A stretch of 7,381 bases of DNA from Pseudomonadota bacterium (GTDB lineage: Bacteria; Pseudomonadota; Alphaproteobacteria; Rhizobiales; Xanthobacteraceae), in NCBI GenBank assembly GCA_023387555.1, contig JAEWHY010000326.1:1-7381 (forward strand), read 5' to 3'. Shown here piece after piece: positions 1 to 5,591 of the stretch. Position numbers and translations under genes: made by a program. Under the pieces are notes generated by a model. That model saw nothing but the letters and a program-made list of their open reading frames with translations, searched no databases and had not been told where the DNA came from. The number at the start of each line of letters is the position of its first letter. The stretch's first letter is position 1.

Positions 1-24
1 GACCAGTTCCTGCACGACCTTCAT
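1..24 (-). CDS. Start of a third operon gene (8 codons, truncated by the window edge)
   Basis: Only the first eight codons are visible, reading M-K-V-V-Q-E-L-V, so no function can be assigned. The start is supported by two independent signs. Its ATG overlaps the TGA stop of the upstream VWA-like gene in an ATGA arrangement. A GGGAG Shine-Dalgarno-like sequence (plus-strand 31-35) lies six bases before the ATG. The same ATGA coupling joins the two genes upstream, so this is very probably the third cistron of the MoxR/VWA operon. The frame stays open to the window edge. Confidence 0.6.
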
Positions 25-1298
25 GGCCTGCTCCCGTCCATCGCGATGACGCGCCCATAGGGCGGATTGAACGCCGCGCCGTGCGGCAAGACCCACAACA
101 CCTCGTAAGGCATCGGCACGACCGGAAACGCGATCTCGCCGTCAGTGATGATCACGGCCGCGCGCACCAGCGCGTCGTCCGCCAGCATCGTCATGGCCGG
201 CGACAGATCGCTGCCGCCGAAGCCGTGCACCGCGTAGGTTGCGAGATCGTCCGGAGACAATGTTTCGTCGGCCGTGATCGCGGTGTCGCATTGCACGACG
301 CGGATCTGGTCGACGCCGGCGCCGGCGCAAAAGTCGGCGATTGCACCGAGAGCGATCGGGATGTGCTCGGCCATCGAGCCGGAGGTGTCGAGGATGACGT
401 TGAGCATCCACGATGTGCGCCGGCGGCCGGGCATCACGAGGTCGGCGCGCCCGGCGCTGCGGCGCGACGCCCGTGCAAAGGTGCGCTCGCCCGAAGACGA
501 GGACTCAATCCAGCGCTGCAGCGCCTGCTGCCATGCGGGCCGCAGCTGGCCGCGCAGCGCCTCGACCTGCGCGCTCAGCCGGCCCGCGGCGGTGCCGCGC
601 GCCGTCTGCCTGCCGATCGCCGCAGCCAGCGCCTGTCCGCGATCGATCACCGCATCGATCGCGGCTTTCTGTTGCGCCTGGTCCTGCGCCTCGGCGGGAA
701 ACATCTCGCGCTCGGTGCTGTCGGCGAGTACGTCTCCGGCGTCGTCGCTTTTCGCCGATCCGTCACCTTGTCCCCGGCCTTTGCCGAGCGCCTGACGGAT
801 AGTGGCGTCCGCGCCCTCCCAGACCTGCGTGCGCGAGCGCATCAGGTCGGCATTCCGGCGCATCTCGATGACGATGTCCTCGGCCGAGCGCTGACGTGCT
901 CCGGGCATGTCGAGGCCGCCGGCCGGGATCGTGGCAAAGCCGAGTTCGCTGCGCAGGATGTCGTTGATGATGTAGTCGTGCGCATAGTTGAACTCGAGCC
1001 GGCCGGAGCCGCGGGCGCGGTCATGGGTGCGAAGCGCCAGGTGAAGCAGCTCGTGCGCCAGCACGAACACCAGTTCGTTGTCCTTCAATCTGGCCGTGAA
1101 CGCCGGATTGGCGACCAGCCGCCCAGAGGCGAAGATGCCTATGGTCGGCACCCGCCAGTCGAGATGGACACGCACCGCGGCTGCAAGCCCGGCGAGATGC
1201 GGCAGCGGCACCGTGACCATGCGCAGGCCGTTCGCGATCCGCTTGAGGATCGCGGCTTCGGCCTTGCGGTCGAATGGGATCGCGACCGCGACGCTCAT
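21..1298 (-). CDS. DUF2201-type putative metallopeptidase with C-terminal VWA-like domain
   Basis: A 425-residue protein with two recognisable parts. The N-terminal part has a zinc-protease-like motif HELLH at residues 82-86, a further histidine at H92, and a following N-Y-A-H-D-Y-I-I-N segment (104-112), as in the DUF2201_N putative metallopeptidase family. A low-complexity charged linker (about 170-215) follows. The C-terminal part (about 297-425) is VWA-like, with MIDAS motif DTSGS at 304-308, a GGSD loop at 361-364 and TDGE at 385-388, so metal-ion binding looks intact. There is no signal peptide or membrane segment; it is probably cytoplasmic. The frame is open upstream to 1826, but the ATG at 1298 is preferred: it overlaps the stop of the MoxR gene (ATGA), follows a weak GGTGA, and the upstream residues are a shadow of the ATPase. 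MoxR ATPases usually pair with VWA proteins, so this is the likely partner. Whether it cleaves peptides is unknown. Confidence 0.88.
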   Translation of the reverse strand: MSVAVAIPFDRKAEAAILKRIANGLRMVTVPLPHLAGLAAAVRVHLDWRVPTIGIFASGRLVANPAFTARLKDNELVFVLAHELLHLALRTHDRARGSGRLEFNYAHDYIINDILRSELGFATIPAGGLDMPGARQRSAEDIVIEMRRNADLMRSRTQVWEGADATIRQALGKGRGQGDGSAKSDDAGDVLADSTEREMFPAEAQDQAQQKAAIDAVIDRGQALAAAIGRQTARGTAAGRLSAQVEALRGQLRPAWQQALQRWIESSSSGERTFARASRRSAGRADLVMPGRRRTSWMLNVILDTSGSMAEHIPIALGAIADFCAGAGVDQIRVVQCDTAITADETLSPDDLATYAVHGFGGSDLSPAMTMLADDALVRAAVIITDGEIAFPVVPMPYEVLWVLPHGAAFNPPYGRVIAMDGSRP

Positions 1299-2329
1299 GA
1301 CTTTGTCACCGTGCGCAGCAGCGCCAGCATCGCCTTGTCGGCGCCAAGCGCACCCCATTGTTCGACGAGGTCGGTGAGCAGCGTGAGCTGTGCCTCGGTC
1401 GGCAGGCTGCGCAGGAATTGCCCGACCGCGCGAGGCTTGATCTGGCCGAGGCGGCCGGCGGCGACATTCTGGCGGATCGCGTTGAGGATGAACCAGCGCG
1501 CGGTCTCGCCCTTGGGCAAGGTCTGCGGACGCTCGATATAGCTCTCGACCGGCGCCAGCGCCCCGACGGTATCTTCCGCGAGCGCGCAGAACACCGCAGC
1601 GTCCTCCGAGGACAGCCGGCCAAAGGCCAGTGCCCGGCGGGTGTCGCGGTTCAGGATGCCGGCGGCGTCCGCCATGTCGAGTGCGCGCGACAGTTCGGCC
1701 CAGGCGCGCGGGGTCGAGAACGGCTGCGGCTCCTGCGGCACCTCGCGCATCAGCGCATCCGGCATGAACGACAGATAGCTGCGGATGTCGGTGCGGATGC
1801 CGCTCTTGCGCGCCCAGTCCTGCCACTCGTCGGCATCGACCCGCAGGTTGAGGATGGTGACGCGGTTAACCAGGGCCGAACTCATGGCCCGCACCAACGC
1901 CCGGTCCTGCTGGCGGTTGCCGGCGGCGACCACCCAGGTTCCGGCGGGCAGGGCGTGTTCGCCGAGCCGGCGCTCGAGCAGGAGCGAGTAGAAGGCCTTC
2001 TGGACGTCGGGCGCGCAGGCCGGCAATTCGTCCAGAAACAGGCAGAAGGTCTGCGGGATTTCAGGCAGCAGGATGCGCGGCGGACAGAACACCGAGCGCT
2101 CGCCGACGATCTTGGGCACGCCGCTGACGTCTTCCGGAGCGATCTGGGTGCCGAGCAGCGAGCGGCACGGCAGGCCGGCTTCGGCCGCGGCCTGGTACAC
2201 CATCTCCGATTTGCCGACGCCCGGCGGCGACAGCAGGAGAAAGCTCTGTTCGTGCGCCATGCACTGAACGAGCTTCTTGGCCTGCTGCAATGTGATGGAT
2301 TGCTGAAGAGCGCTTGCGCCGGCGTCCAT
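1295..2329 (-). CDS. MoxR-family AAA+ ATPase
   Basis: A 344-residue AAA+ ATPase. Visible motifs are a Walker A P-P-G-V-G-K-S (35-41), a Walker B C-L-F-L-D-E (96-101), a sensor-1-like A-A-G-N-R (135-139) and a candidate arginine finger at R156 in the segment A-L-V-N-R-V. The size and motif order fit MoxR-type ATPases, which act as chaperone-like remodelling hexamers together with VWA-domain partners. The next gene is such a partner and overlaps it by four bases (ATGA), implying translational coupling. The frame remains open to an ATG at 2437, but the ATG at 2329 is chosen: AGGAG (plus-strand 2336-2340) sits six bases upstream, and the 36 residues before it are Arg/Ser-rich and unlike the family. 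The substrate of the complex cannot be read from the sequence, and no clear sigma-70 promoter was found upstream. Confidence 0.93.
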   Translation of the reverse strand: MDAGASALQQSITLQQAKKLVQCMAHEQSFLLLSPPGVGKSEMVYQAAAEAGLPCRSLLGTQIAPEDVSGVPKIVGERSVFCPPRILLPEIPQTFCLFLDELPACAPDVQKAFYSLLLERRLGEHALPAGTWVVAAGNRQQDRALVRAMSSALVNRVTILNLRVDADEWQDWARKSGIRTDIRSYLSFMPDALMREVPQEPQPFSTPRAWAELSRALDMADAAGILNRDTRRALAFGRLSSEDAAVFCALAEDTVGALAPVESYIERPQTLPKGETARWFILNAIRQNVAAGRLGQIKPRAVGQFLRSLPTEAQLTLLTDLVEQWGALGADKAMLALLRTVTKS

Positions 2330-2406
2330 GGACGGCTCCTGGGTGAAGAACGAAGGGCGTTCCCTCACCAGGAACAAACTCAATCTAGGAGCGCCGGAAG
2401 ACGCGC

Positions 2407-2418
2407 GCCAGCGCTGGC
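2407..2418. promoter_or_regulatory. 12-bp perfect palindrome, possible operator
   Basis: GCCAGCGCTGGC reads identically on both strands and lies in the divergent control region, 78 bases before the MoxR start. A run of eight T residues follows on the plus strand at 2423-2430. It makes a poor terminator because the stem would be only four base pairs around a four-base loop, and no plus-strand gene precedes it. A dimeric regulator site is possible, but in GC-rich DNA a chance palindrome of this size is also possible. Confidence 0.22.
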
Positions 2419-2470
2419 AGGATTTTTTTTGCGCCACTTCTTCGCGACCGGGCCTGCGGCACCTCGGCCC

Positions 2471-2499
2471 TTGTCATGGAGGTTTTGTTACAGAATTAT
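2471..2499 (+). promoter_or_regulatory. Candidate sigma-70-type promoter for the transferase gene
   Basis: TTGTCA at 2471-2476 matches the -35 consensus in five of six positions. A 17-base spacer leads to AATTAT at 2494-2499, which matches the -10 consensus in four of six. This is the only AT-rich patch next to the gene. Transcription would begin near 2506, leaving a leader of roughly 40 bases before the ATG at 2545. This would exclude the in-frame ATG at 2476 as the start. It is a pattern match only. Confidence 0.35.
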
Positions 2500-2544
2500 G
2501 GCAAGTTGATACGCCGCCTTAACTTGGACGCGGATGTCACGGTC

Positions 2545-4260
2545 ATGTCAGCTTCCAGTAACCCGTCCAAGTCTCGCGACGATCCCACCTTGCGCCGCCA
2601 CATGCAGGGGATTTGGCCGGGCGCCATTCTGGCCGCCGGATTTCACATCTTTGCGCTGATCCGCATCTGGCAGACCGAGTACGGCCCGTTCGGGCTCGGC
2701 GTGTGTCTGCTGACCTGGATCTTGCTGAACTGCCTGTTCCTGCTGATGACGCGGCGGGCCGCGCTCGCCGCCGCATTGTCGCTTGGCACGATCGAGTTCC
2801 TGATCCTCGTCTCGCAGTTCAAGTTCAACATCACCTGGATGACGGCGACCTTCCTCGACGTCATGCTGATCGATTCCAACAGCCTCGCTTTCCTGATGTC
2901 GGTAACGCCGGGGTTGCGTCTTGTTTCGGCGCTGATCGCGCTTGGCTGTGTCGGCCTCGCGATCCTGCTCTGGACCATCGACCGCACCCGCATTCCGCGC
3001 GCGGCCGTCGCAATCGTTGCAGCCGGCTGCCTCGCCGCGATCGGCGTCCTGTCGAACCGCATTGCGGAAGAACCGCACGAGCCATTCCAGGGCGTGAACC
3101 ACGTCTCGAACTTCGTGCGCTCGATGGTCGTGTCACTGTCGGAACTCTCCGACGGCGGCTGGTTCGAACTCGACCGCGCGGTGGCGAGTAGGCTCAAGCC
3201 GCTGCCGGCCGATGACGAATGCAAGCCCGCCGTCCGGCCGCCGCACATCATCATGGTGCTGGACGAGTCGAGTTTCGATATCCGCAGCGCGCCAGGCGTC
3301 ACCGTGCCGGAAGACTATGGCCGGCACTTTGTCTCGCTTGACGGCAAGGCGCGGTCGCTGCTCACCGAAGCCGCCGGCGGTCCGACCTGGTACACCGAAT
3401 ACAATGTCCTCACCGGGCTTTCGACGCGCTCGTTCGGGCGCATGAGTTTCCATGTGACGCGGCTGGCCGCCGGCCGCGTCCGGCGCGGGCTTCCCGAAGC
3501 TTTGCGCCGCTGCGGCTACAAGACCTTCACGCTGTATCCCGCATATGGCGCGTTCCTGAGCGCGCGCCGATTTCAGAAGAGTGCCGGCATCGACCGGATG
3601 ATCGACGCCCGCGAGATGGGCGCCGGCGATGTCGAGCCCGACAGCTTCTATTACGACCGGGCGCTGCGCCTGATCGGCAAGCAGAGAGGCGAGGCGCCGC
3701 TGTTCCTGTTCGTCTACACGGTCGCCAATCATTTCCCCTGGAACACGCGCTATCGGCCGGATCTGACGCCGGACTGGACGAGGCTCAATGCCAATGACGA
3801 AACCGACGAATATGTCCGCCGCCAGACGCTCAGCGCGCGCGACTACCGCGATTTCCTCGCCAGGCTGAAAAGCGATTATCCGGAGGAGTCCTTCCTCATC
3901 GTGCGCTTCGGCGACCATCCGCCGGCGATCGCGCCGCGGCTGGTCGCGCCCGATTTGTCCGATGCGCAGATCGCGCAGGGCATCATGGATCGCGACCCGC
4001 GGTTCTTCACCGCCTATTACGCGGTGGATGCCGTCAACTTCACGCCGGCCGACCTGTCGATCGCGCGCGACCGGCTCGACGCGCCCTATCTGCCGCTGGT
4101 GGTGCAGGAGGCCGCGGGGCTGCCGCTCGATTCCACTTTCGCCGAACAGAAGAAGATCCTGCAGCGCTGCGACGGGCTGTTCTATCGCTGCAAGGACGGT
4201 GCCGAAGCGCGTCGCTTCAACCGCCTGCTGGTGGATTCCGGCGTGATCAAGGGGTTTTGA
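2545..4260 (+). CDS. Membrane-anchored sulfatase/LTA-synthase-like phosphotransferase
   Basis: A 571-residue protein (594 if started at the in-frame ATG 2476). The N-terminal third is membrane-embedded, with hydrophobic segments at about 24-43, 50-68, 73-91, 126-145 and 151-170. The rest is a periplasmic alkaline-phosphatase-superfamily domain (about 233-540). Residues matching the LtaS/phosphoglycerol-transferase active site are visible: D-E-S at 240-242 (metal ligand E241), candidate nucleophile T281 in G-P-T-W-Y-T-E-Y, H396 in N-H-F-P-W, and D457-H458 in F-G-D-H-P-P. Such enzymes move phosphoglycerol or phosphoethanolamine groups from lipids to envelope polymers. In alphaproteobacteria, periplasmic cyclic glucans are a plausible acceptor, but the substrate is not visible. 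No start has a strong Shine-Dalgarno. I chose 2545 because a candidate promoter ends at about 2500. The gene stands alone, diverging from the MoxR operon and facing the 4394-5151 gene. Confidence 0.85.
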   Translation: MSASSNPSKSRDDPTLRRHMQGIWPGAILAAGFHIFALIRIWQTEYGPFGLGVCLLTWILLNCLFLLMTRRAALAAALSLGTIEFLILVSQFKFNITWMTATFLDVMLIDSNSLAFLMSVTPGLRLVSALIALGCVGLAILLWTIDRTRIPRAAVAIVAAGCLAAIGVLSNRIAEEPHEPFQGVNHVSNFVRSMVVSLSELSDGGWFELDRAVASRLKPLPADDECKPAVRPPHIIMVLDESSFDIRSAPGVTVPEDYGRHFVSLDGKARSLLTEAAGGPTWYTEYNVLTGLSTRSFGRMSFHVTRLAAGRVRRGLPEALRRCGYKTFTLYPAYGAFLSARRFQKSAGIDRMIDAREMGAGDVEPDSFYYDRALRLIGKQRGEAPLFLFVYTVANHFPWNTRYRPDLTPDWTRLNANDETDEYVRRQTLSARDYRDFLARLKSDYPEESFLIVRFGDHPPAIAPRLVAPDLSDAQIAQGIMDRDPRFFTAYYAVDAVNFTPADLSIARDRLDAPYLPLVVQEAAGLPLDSTFAEQKKILQRCDGLFYRCKDGAEARRFNRLLVDSGVIKGF

Positions 4261-4302
4261 CCCCGTCATTATGACTCCCAATTATCTGGGAGATCATCGG
4301 GG
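4261..4302 (+). terminator. Long stem-loop directly after the transferase stop codon
   Basis: Starting at the base after the TGA, CCCCG (4261-4265) can pair with CGGGG (4298-4302). Inside it ATGA-CTCCCA (4271-4280) pairs with TGGGAG-(A)-TCAT (4287-4297), giving ten base pairs with one bulged A and a six-base loop ATTATC. Bases 4266-4270 are left as an internal bulge. The position fits a transcription stop or 3'-end protecting hairpin. There is no T-tract (AAAAC follows), so a classical intrinsic terminator is doubtful. Confidence 0.42.
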
Positions 4303-4303
4303 A

Positions 4304-4327
4304 AAACGCTAGCCCTTAATGGCTAGC
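4304..4327 (-). terminator. Short stem-loop with T4, possible terminator of the DUF4145-like gene
   Basis: GCTAGCC (4308-4314) and GGCTAGC (4321-4327) form a seven-bp stem around a six-base loop. Read on the minus strand, the stem is followed by G and then TTTT (plus-strand AAAA at 4303-4306). This gives a weak intrinsic-terminator shape about 67 bases beyond the stop of the DUF4145-like gene. With the preceding hairpin it would separate two convergent transcripts. The T-run is short. Confidence 0.35.
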
Positions 4328-4393
4328 ACGCTACCATCTCCGCGCGACGCGCTTGGCCGCTATTGTGCGCAAAGTCGGAGAATGCTCGGCAAG

Positions 4394-5151
4394 CTATTTG
4401 AGCTTACCCTTCTTTTTTGCGACCGTCTTAGCCAAGCGCGCGATCTTGATTTTTCGCTTTTCGTAAATTTCACTAAGTGTAAAGTCGATAAGCTCGTATG
4501 CAGCCAAGACTGCCGTGCGAGTTGTCTCCGAGTGAGTCCCGACGTTACCTAATTGGCGCAAGGCAGACATAACCGCTGTTTGGTCTTCACCGTACTTGCT
4601 ATTGAATAACTGTATCCTGCTGGCTAGCGCCAAATGAACTCGTTTACCGGTCCTCTTGTCCTGTCCAAACTTTTTGATTCCTTTGTCATCGAGAATTCGT
4701 TCTAAGGCCGTCCTGATCCTGCTGGCCGCCGCGCCGAGATCGCTCCAGAATAGCGCAAACGAAACCTCCAACTCCTTCTCCACCTTGGTAGGGACGCTTT
4801 CAGGGAGGGCGATGATTGGCGGAGCTGGAAAGAAAGCACGCGGCCGGAGTTTATAATAGAAGTACCAGCCGTGCTCCTCGTCAGCATCTTCTATCGCCTC
4901 TGTGTCGCCAACAACTATGCTAAATTCCCCACATTGGGAGTTGGAGCATTCCAGCGCCGCAGAAAATCTCTGCGTTACCCAATCACCCTCCCACACTTCG
5001 TGCTGGCGCAAATCCACCGAATACTTCGGCTCCAGCAACAAGAGTGTTCGATCCTTCAGCGAGAGCCCCCCTTTTTGCAGTGAGAGCAGGGGAATGAGGG
5101 GAACGCGTCCTTGGAAAAAGACTCTGCCCAAAGGCTTACATCAACTGGCAT
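4394..5151 (-). CDS. DUF4145-like zinc-ribbon protein, apparently frameshifted
   Basis: The main frame runs from 5131 (only a TTG start, no good ribosome site) to a TAG at 4394. The true start is more likely ATG 5151, with GAGG seven bases upstream. That frame carries C22-S-H-C25, then stops at TGA 5056-5058. Moving -1 at the AAAAAGGGGGG run (5066-5076) joins the frames into a 252-residue protein. It then has a four-cysteine zinc ribbon (C22, C25, C69, C74) and a domain at about 120-225 with L-R-Q-L-G-N-V-G-T-H, the signature-like part of DUF4145. The C-terminus is lysine-rich. DUF4145 occurs alone and fused to restriction-enzyme subunits; its role is unsettled, so a defence role here is only inference. 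Base composition is near 45-50% GC by eye, well below the neighbours, suggesting transfer. It may be a pseudogene, a base-call error in the G-run, or a gene using slippage. The family call was made by eye. Confidence 0.72.
5066..5076 (-). other. A5G6 homopolymer at the frame change (slippery G-GGG-GGC)
   Basis: On the minus strand the message reads C-AAA-AAG-GGG-GGC-TCT. The upstream frame contains the heptamer G GGG GGC, which fits the X-XXY-YYZ pattern for -1 slippage. Slipping there makes CTC the next codon and enters the downstream frame exactly. One extra G in the run would give the same protein. The upstream frame ends only eight bases after the G-run, at TGA 5056-5058. Confidence 0.5.
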
Positions 5152-5219
5152 GCTTCTACCTCAACTGAAGGTACGTTCCAATCCTCGGATCGTCGAACAC
5201 ACGTTGCCAGTCTTCTTGT

Positions 5220-5387
5220 CTATCTCGTTGTGCGCTTAAAGCAGTAGCTCATCGCGCGTCCGACGCGATTGTTTAGTGACTCACGGGCATCGACAAATGC
5301 CGCGGTGATGGTTGGCATGGCCCATCTACGCTCGGCTTCGTCGCAGCGGAATTCAGCCGGTACACCATGGGGGCACCTTATGAGCAA
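5220..5387 (-). CDS. Doubtful 55-codon ORF, possible gene remnant
   Basis: A minus-strand frame can begin at TTG 5387 and ends at TAG 5220. An internal ATG at 5318 would give 32 residues. The product has C-P-H-G near its start, a second cysteine ten residues later, and an acidic/basic middle. No Shine-Dalgarno precedes either start and I recognise no family. The frame is open upstream only to a TGA at about 5412. It may be the tail of a decayed gene or chance. Confidence 0.2.
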   Translation of the reverse strand: MLIRCPHGVPAEFRCDEAERRWAMPTITAAFVDARESLNNRVGRAMSYCFKRTTR

Positions 5388-5523
5388 TATCGAAGCGGCG
5401 CCAATCCGCGATCAATACGCGGTGTTCAGAACCATCAAGACAACAGAGCCGGTGAGCTAAAGCCTATCCGACCTCGATGACCGAAACATTCATATTTCAC
5501 CGCGATCCATAATACCTTTGAGC

Positions 5524-5541
5524 CAGGATGGCCCCATCCTG
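5524..5541. terminator. Stem-loop downstream of the ycjX-ycjF pair
   Basis: CAGGATG (5524-5530) pairs with CATCCTG (5535-5541) around a four-base GCCC loop. It lies about 50 bases beyond the stop of the ycjF-like gene on the minus strand, a suitable place for a terminator. Neither strand has a T-run after the stem, so it would be an imperfect one. Confidence 0.28.
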
Positions 5542-5591
5542 TCGGCGGCTACGCCCACGACAACTGCCCGATGTCTTTGATGCAGTGAAAG

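Larger units (their letters stand above)
2330..2544. promoter_or_regulatory. Divergent intergenic region between the MoxR operon and the transferase gene
   Basis: This stretch separates two divergently transcribed units and must hold the promoters of both. It contains the MoxR Shine-Dalgarno (2336-2340), a perfect 12-bp palindrome (2407-2418) followed closely by eight T residues (2423-2430), and a candidate plus-strand promoter (2471-2499). I see no convincing small gene in it. The short frames that cross it are N-terminal over-extensions of the flanking genes. Confidence 0.6.
5152..5591. other. 440-bp stretch without a convincing gene
   Basis: This region lies between the start of the DUF4145-like gene and the 3' end of the ycjF-like gene. 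It should contain the promoter of the DUF4145-like gene, but no clear -35/-10 pair was found. Several short frames overlap with no clear winner: a minus-strand frame at 5220-5387 and a plus-strand 26-codon frame at 5380-5460. A stem-loop sits at 5524-5541. No tRNA, terminal inverted repeats or integrase fragment could be recognised. It may be decayed transferred DNA. Confidence 0.5.

Noticed and set aside
81..1541. Plus-strand open frame of 486 codons opposite the VWA-like gene
   Set aside because: Arg/His-rich, no recognisable domain. It is a shadow of GC-rich coding DNA on the other strand, where clear HExxH and MIDAS motifs are found.
1299..1826. N-terminal extension of the VWA-like protein up to 1826
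   Set aside because: The extra residues are His/Arg-rich and lie within the ATPase gene in another frame. ATG 1298 with the ATGA overlap is the natural start.
2407..2430. Palindrome plus T8 as an intrinsic terminator
   Set aside because: The stem would be only four base pairs and no plus-strand transcript is expected to end there.
2330..2437. 36-residue N-terminal extension of the MoxR protein
   Set aside because: ATG 2329 has a strong AGGAG at ideal spacing. The extension lacks a ribosome site and family likeness.
1358..2509. Plus-strand open frame of 383 codons opposite the MoxR gene
   Set aside because: No motifs, biased composition, and the opposite strand carries intact Walker A and B motifs.
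3133..4281. Minus-strand open frame of 382 codons opposite the transferase
   Set aside because: Arg-rich shadow. The plus strand encodes conserved catalytic motifs over the same span.
5131..5131. TTG at 5131 as the start of the DUF4145-like gene
   Set aside because: No Shine-Dalgarno there, and its first 20 or so residues are a frame-shifted reading of the Cys-containing N-terminus that starts at ATG 5151 with a good ribosome site.
4261..5591. Insertion sequence or integrase-borne island with attachment repeats
   Set aside because: No transposase or integrase reading, no terminal inverted repeats and no clear flanking direct repeats were found by eye.
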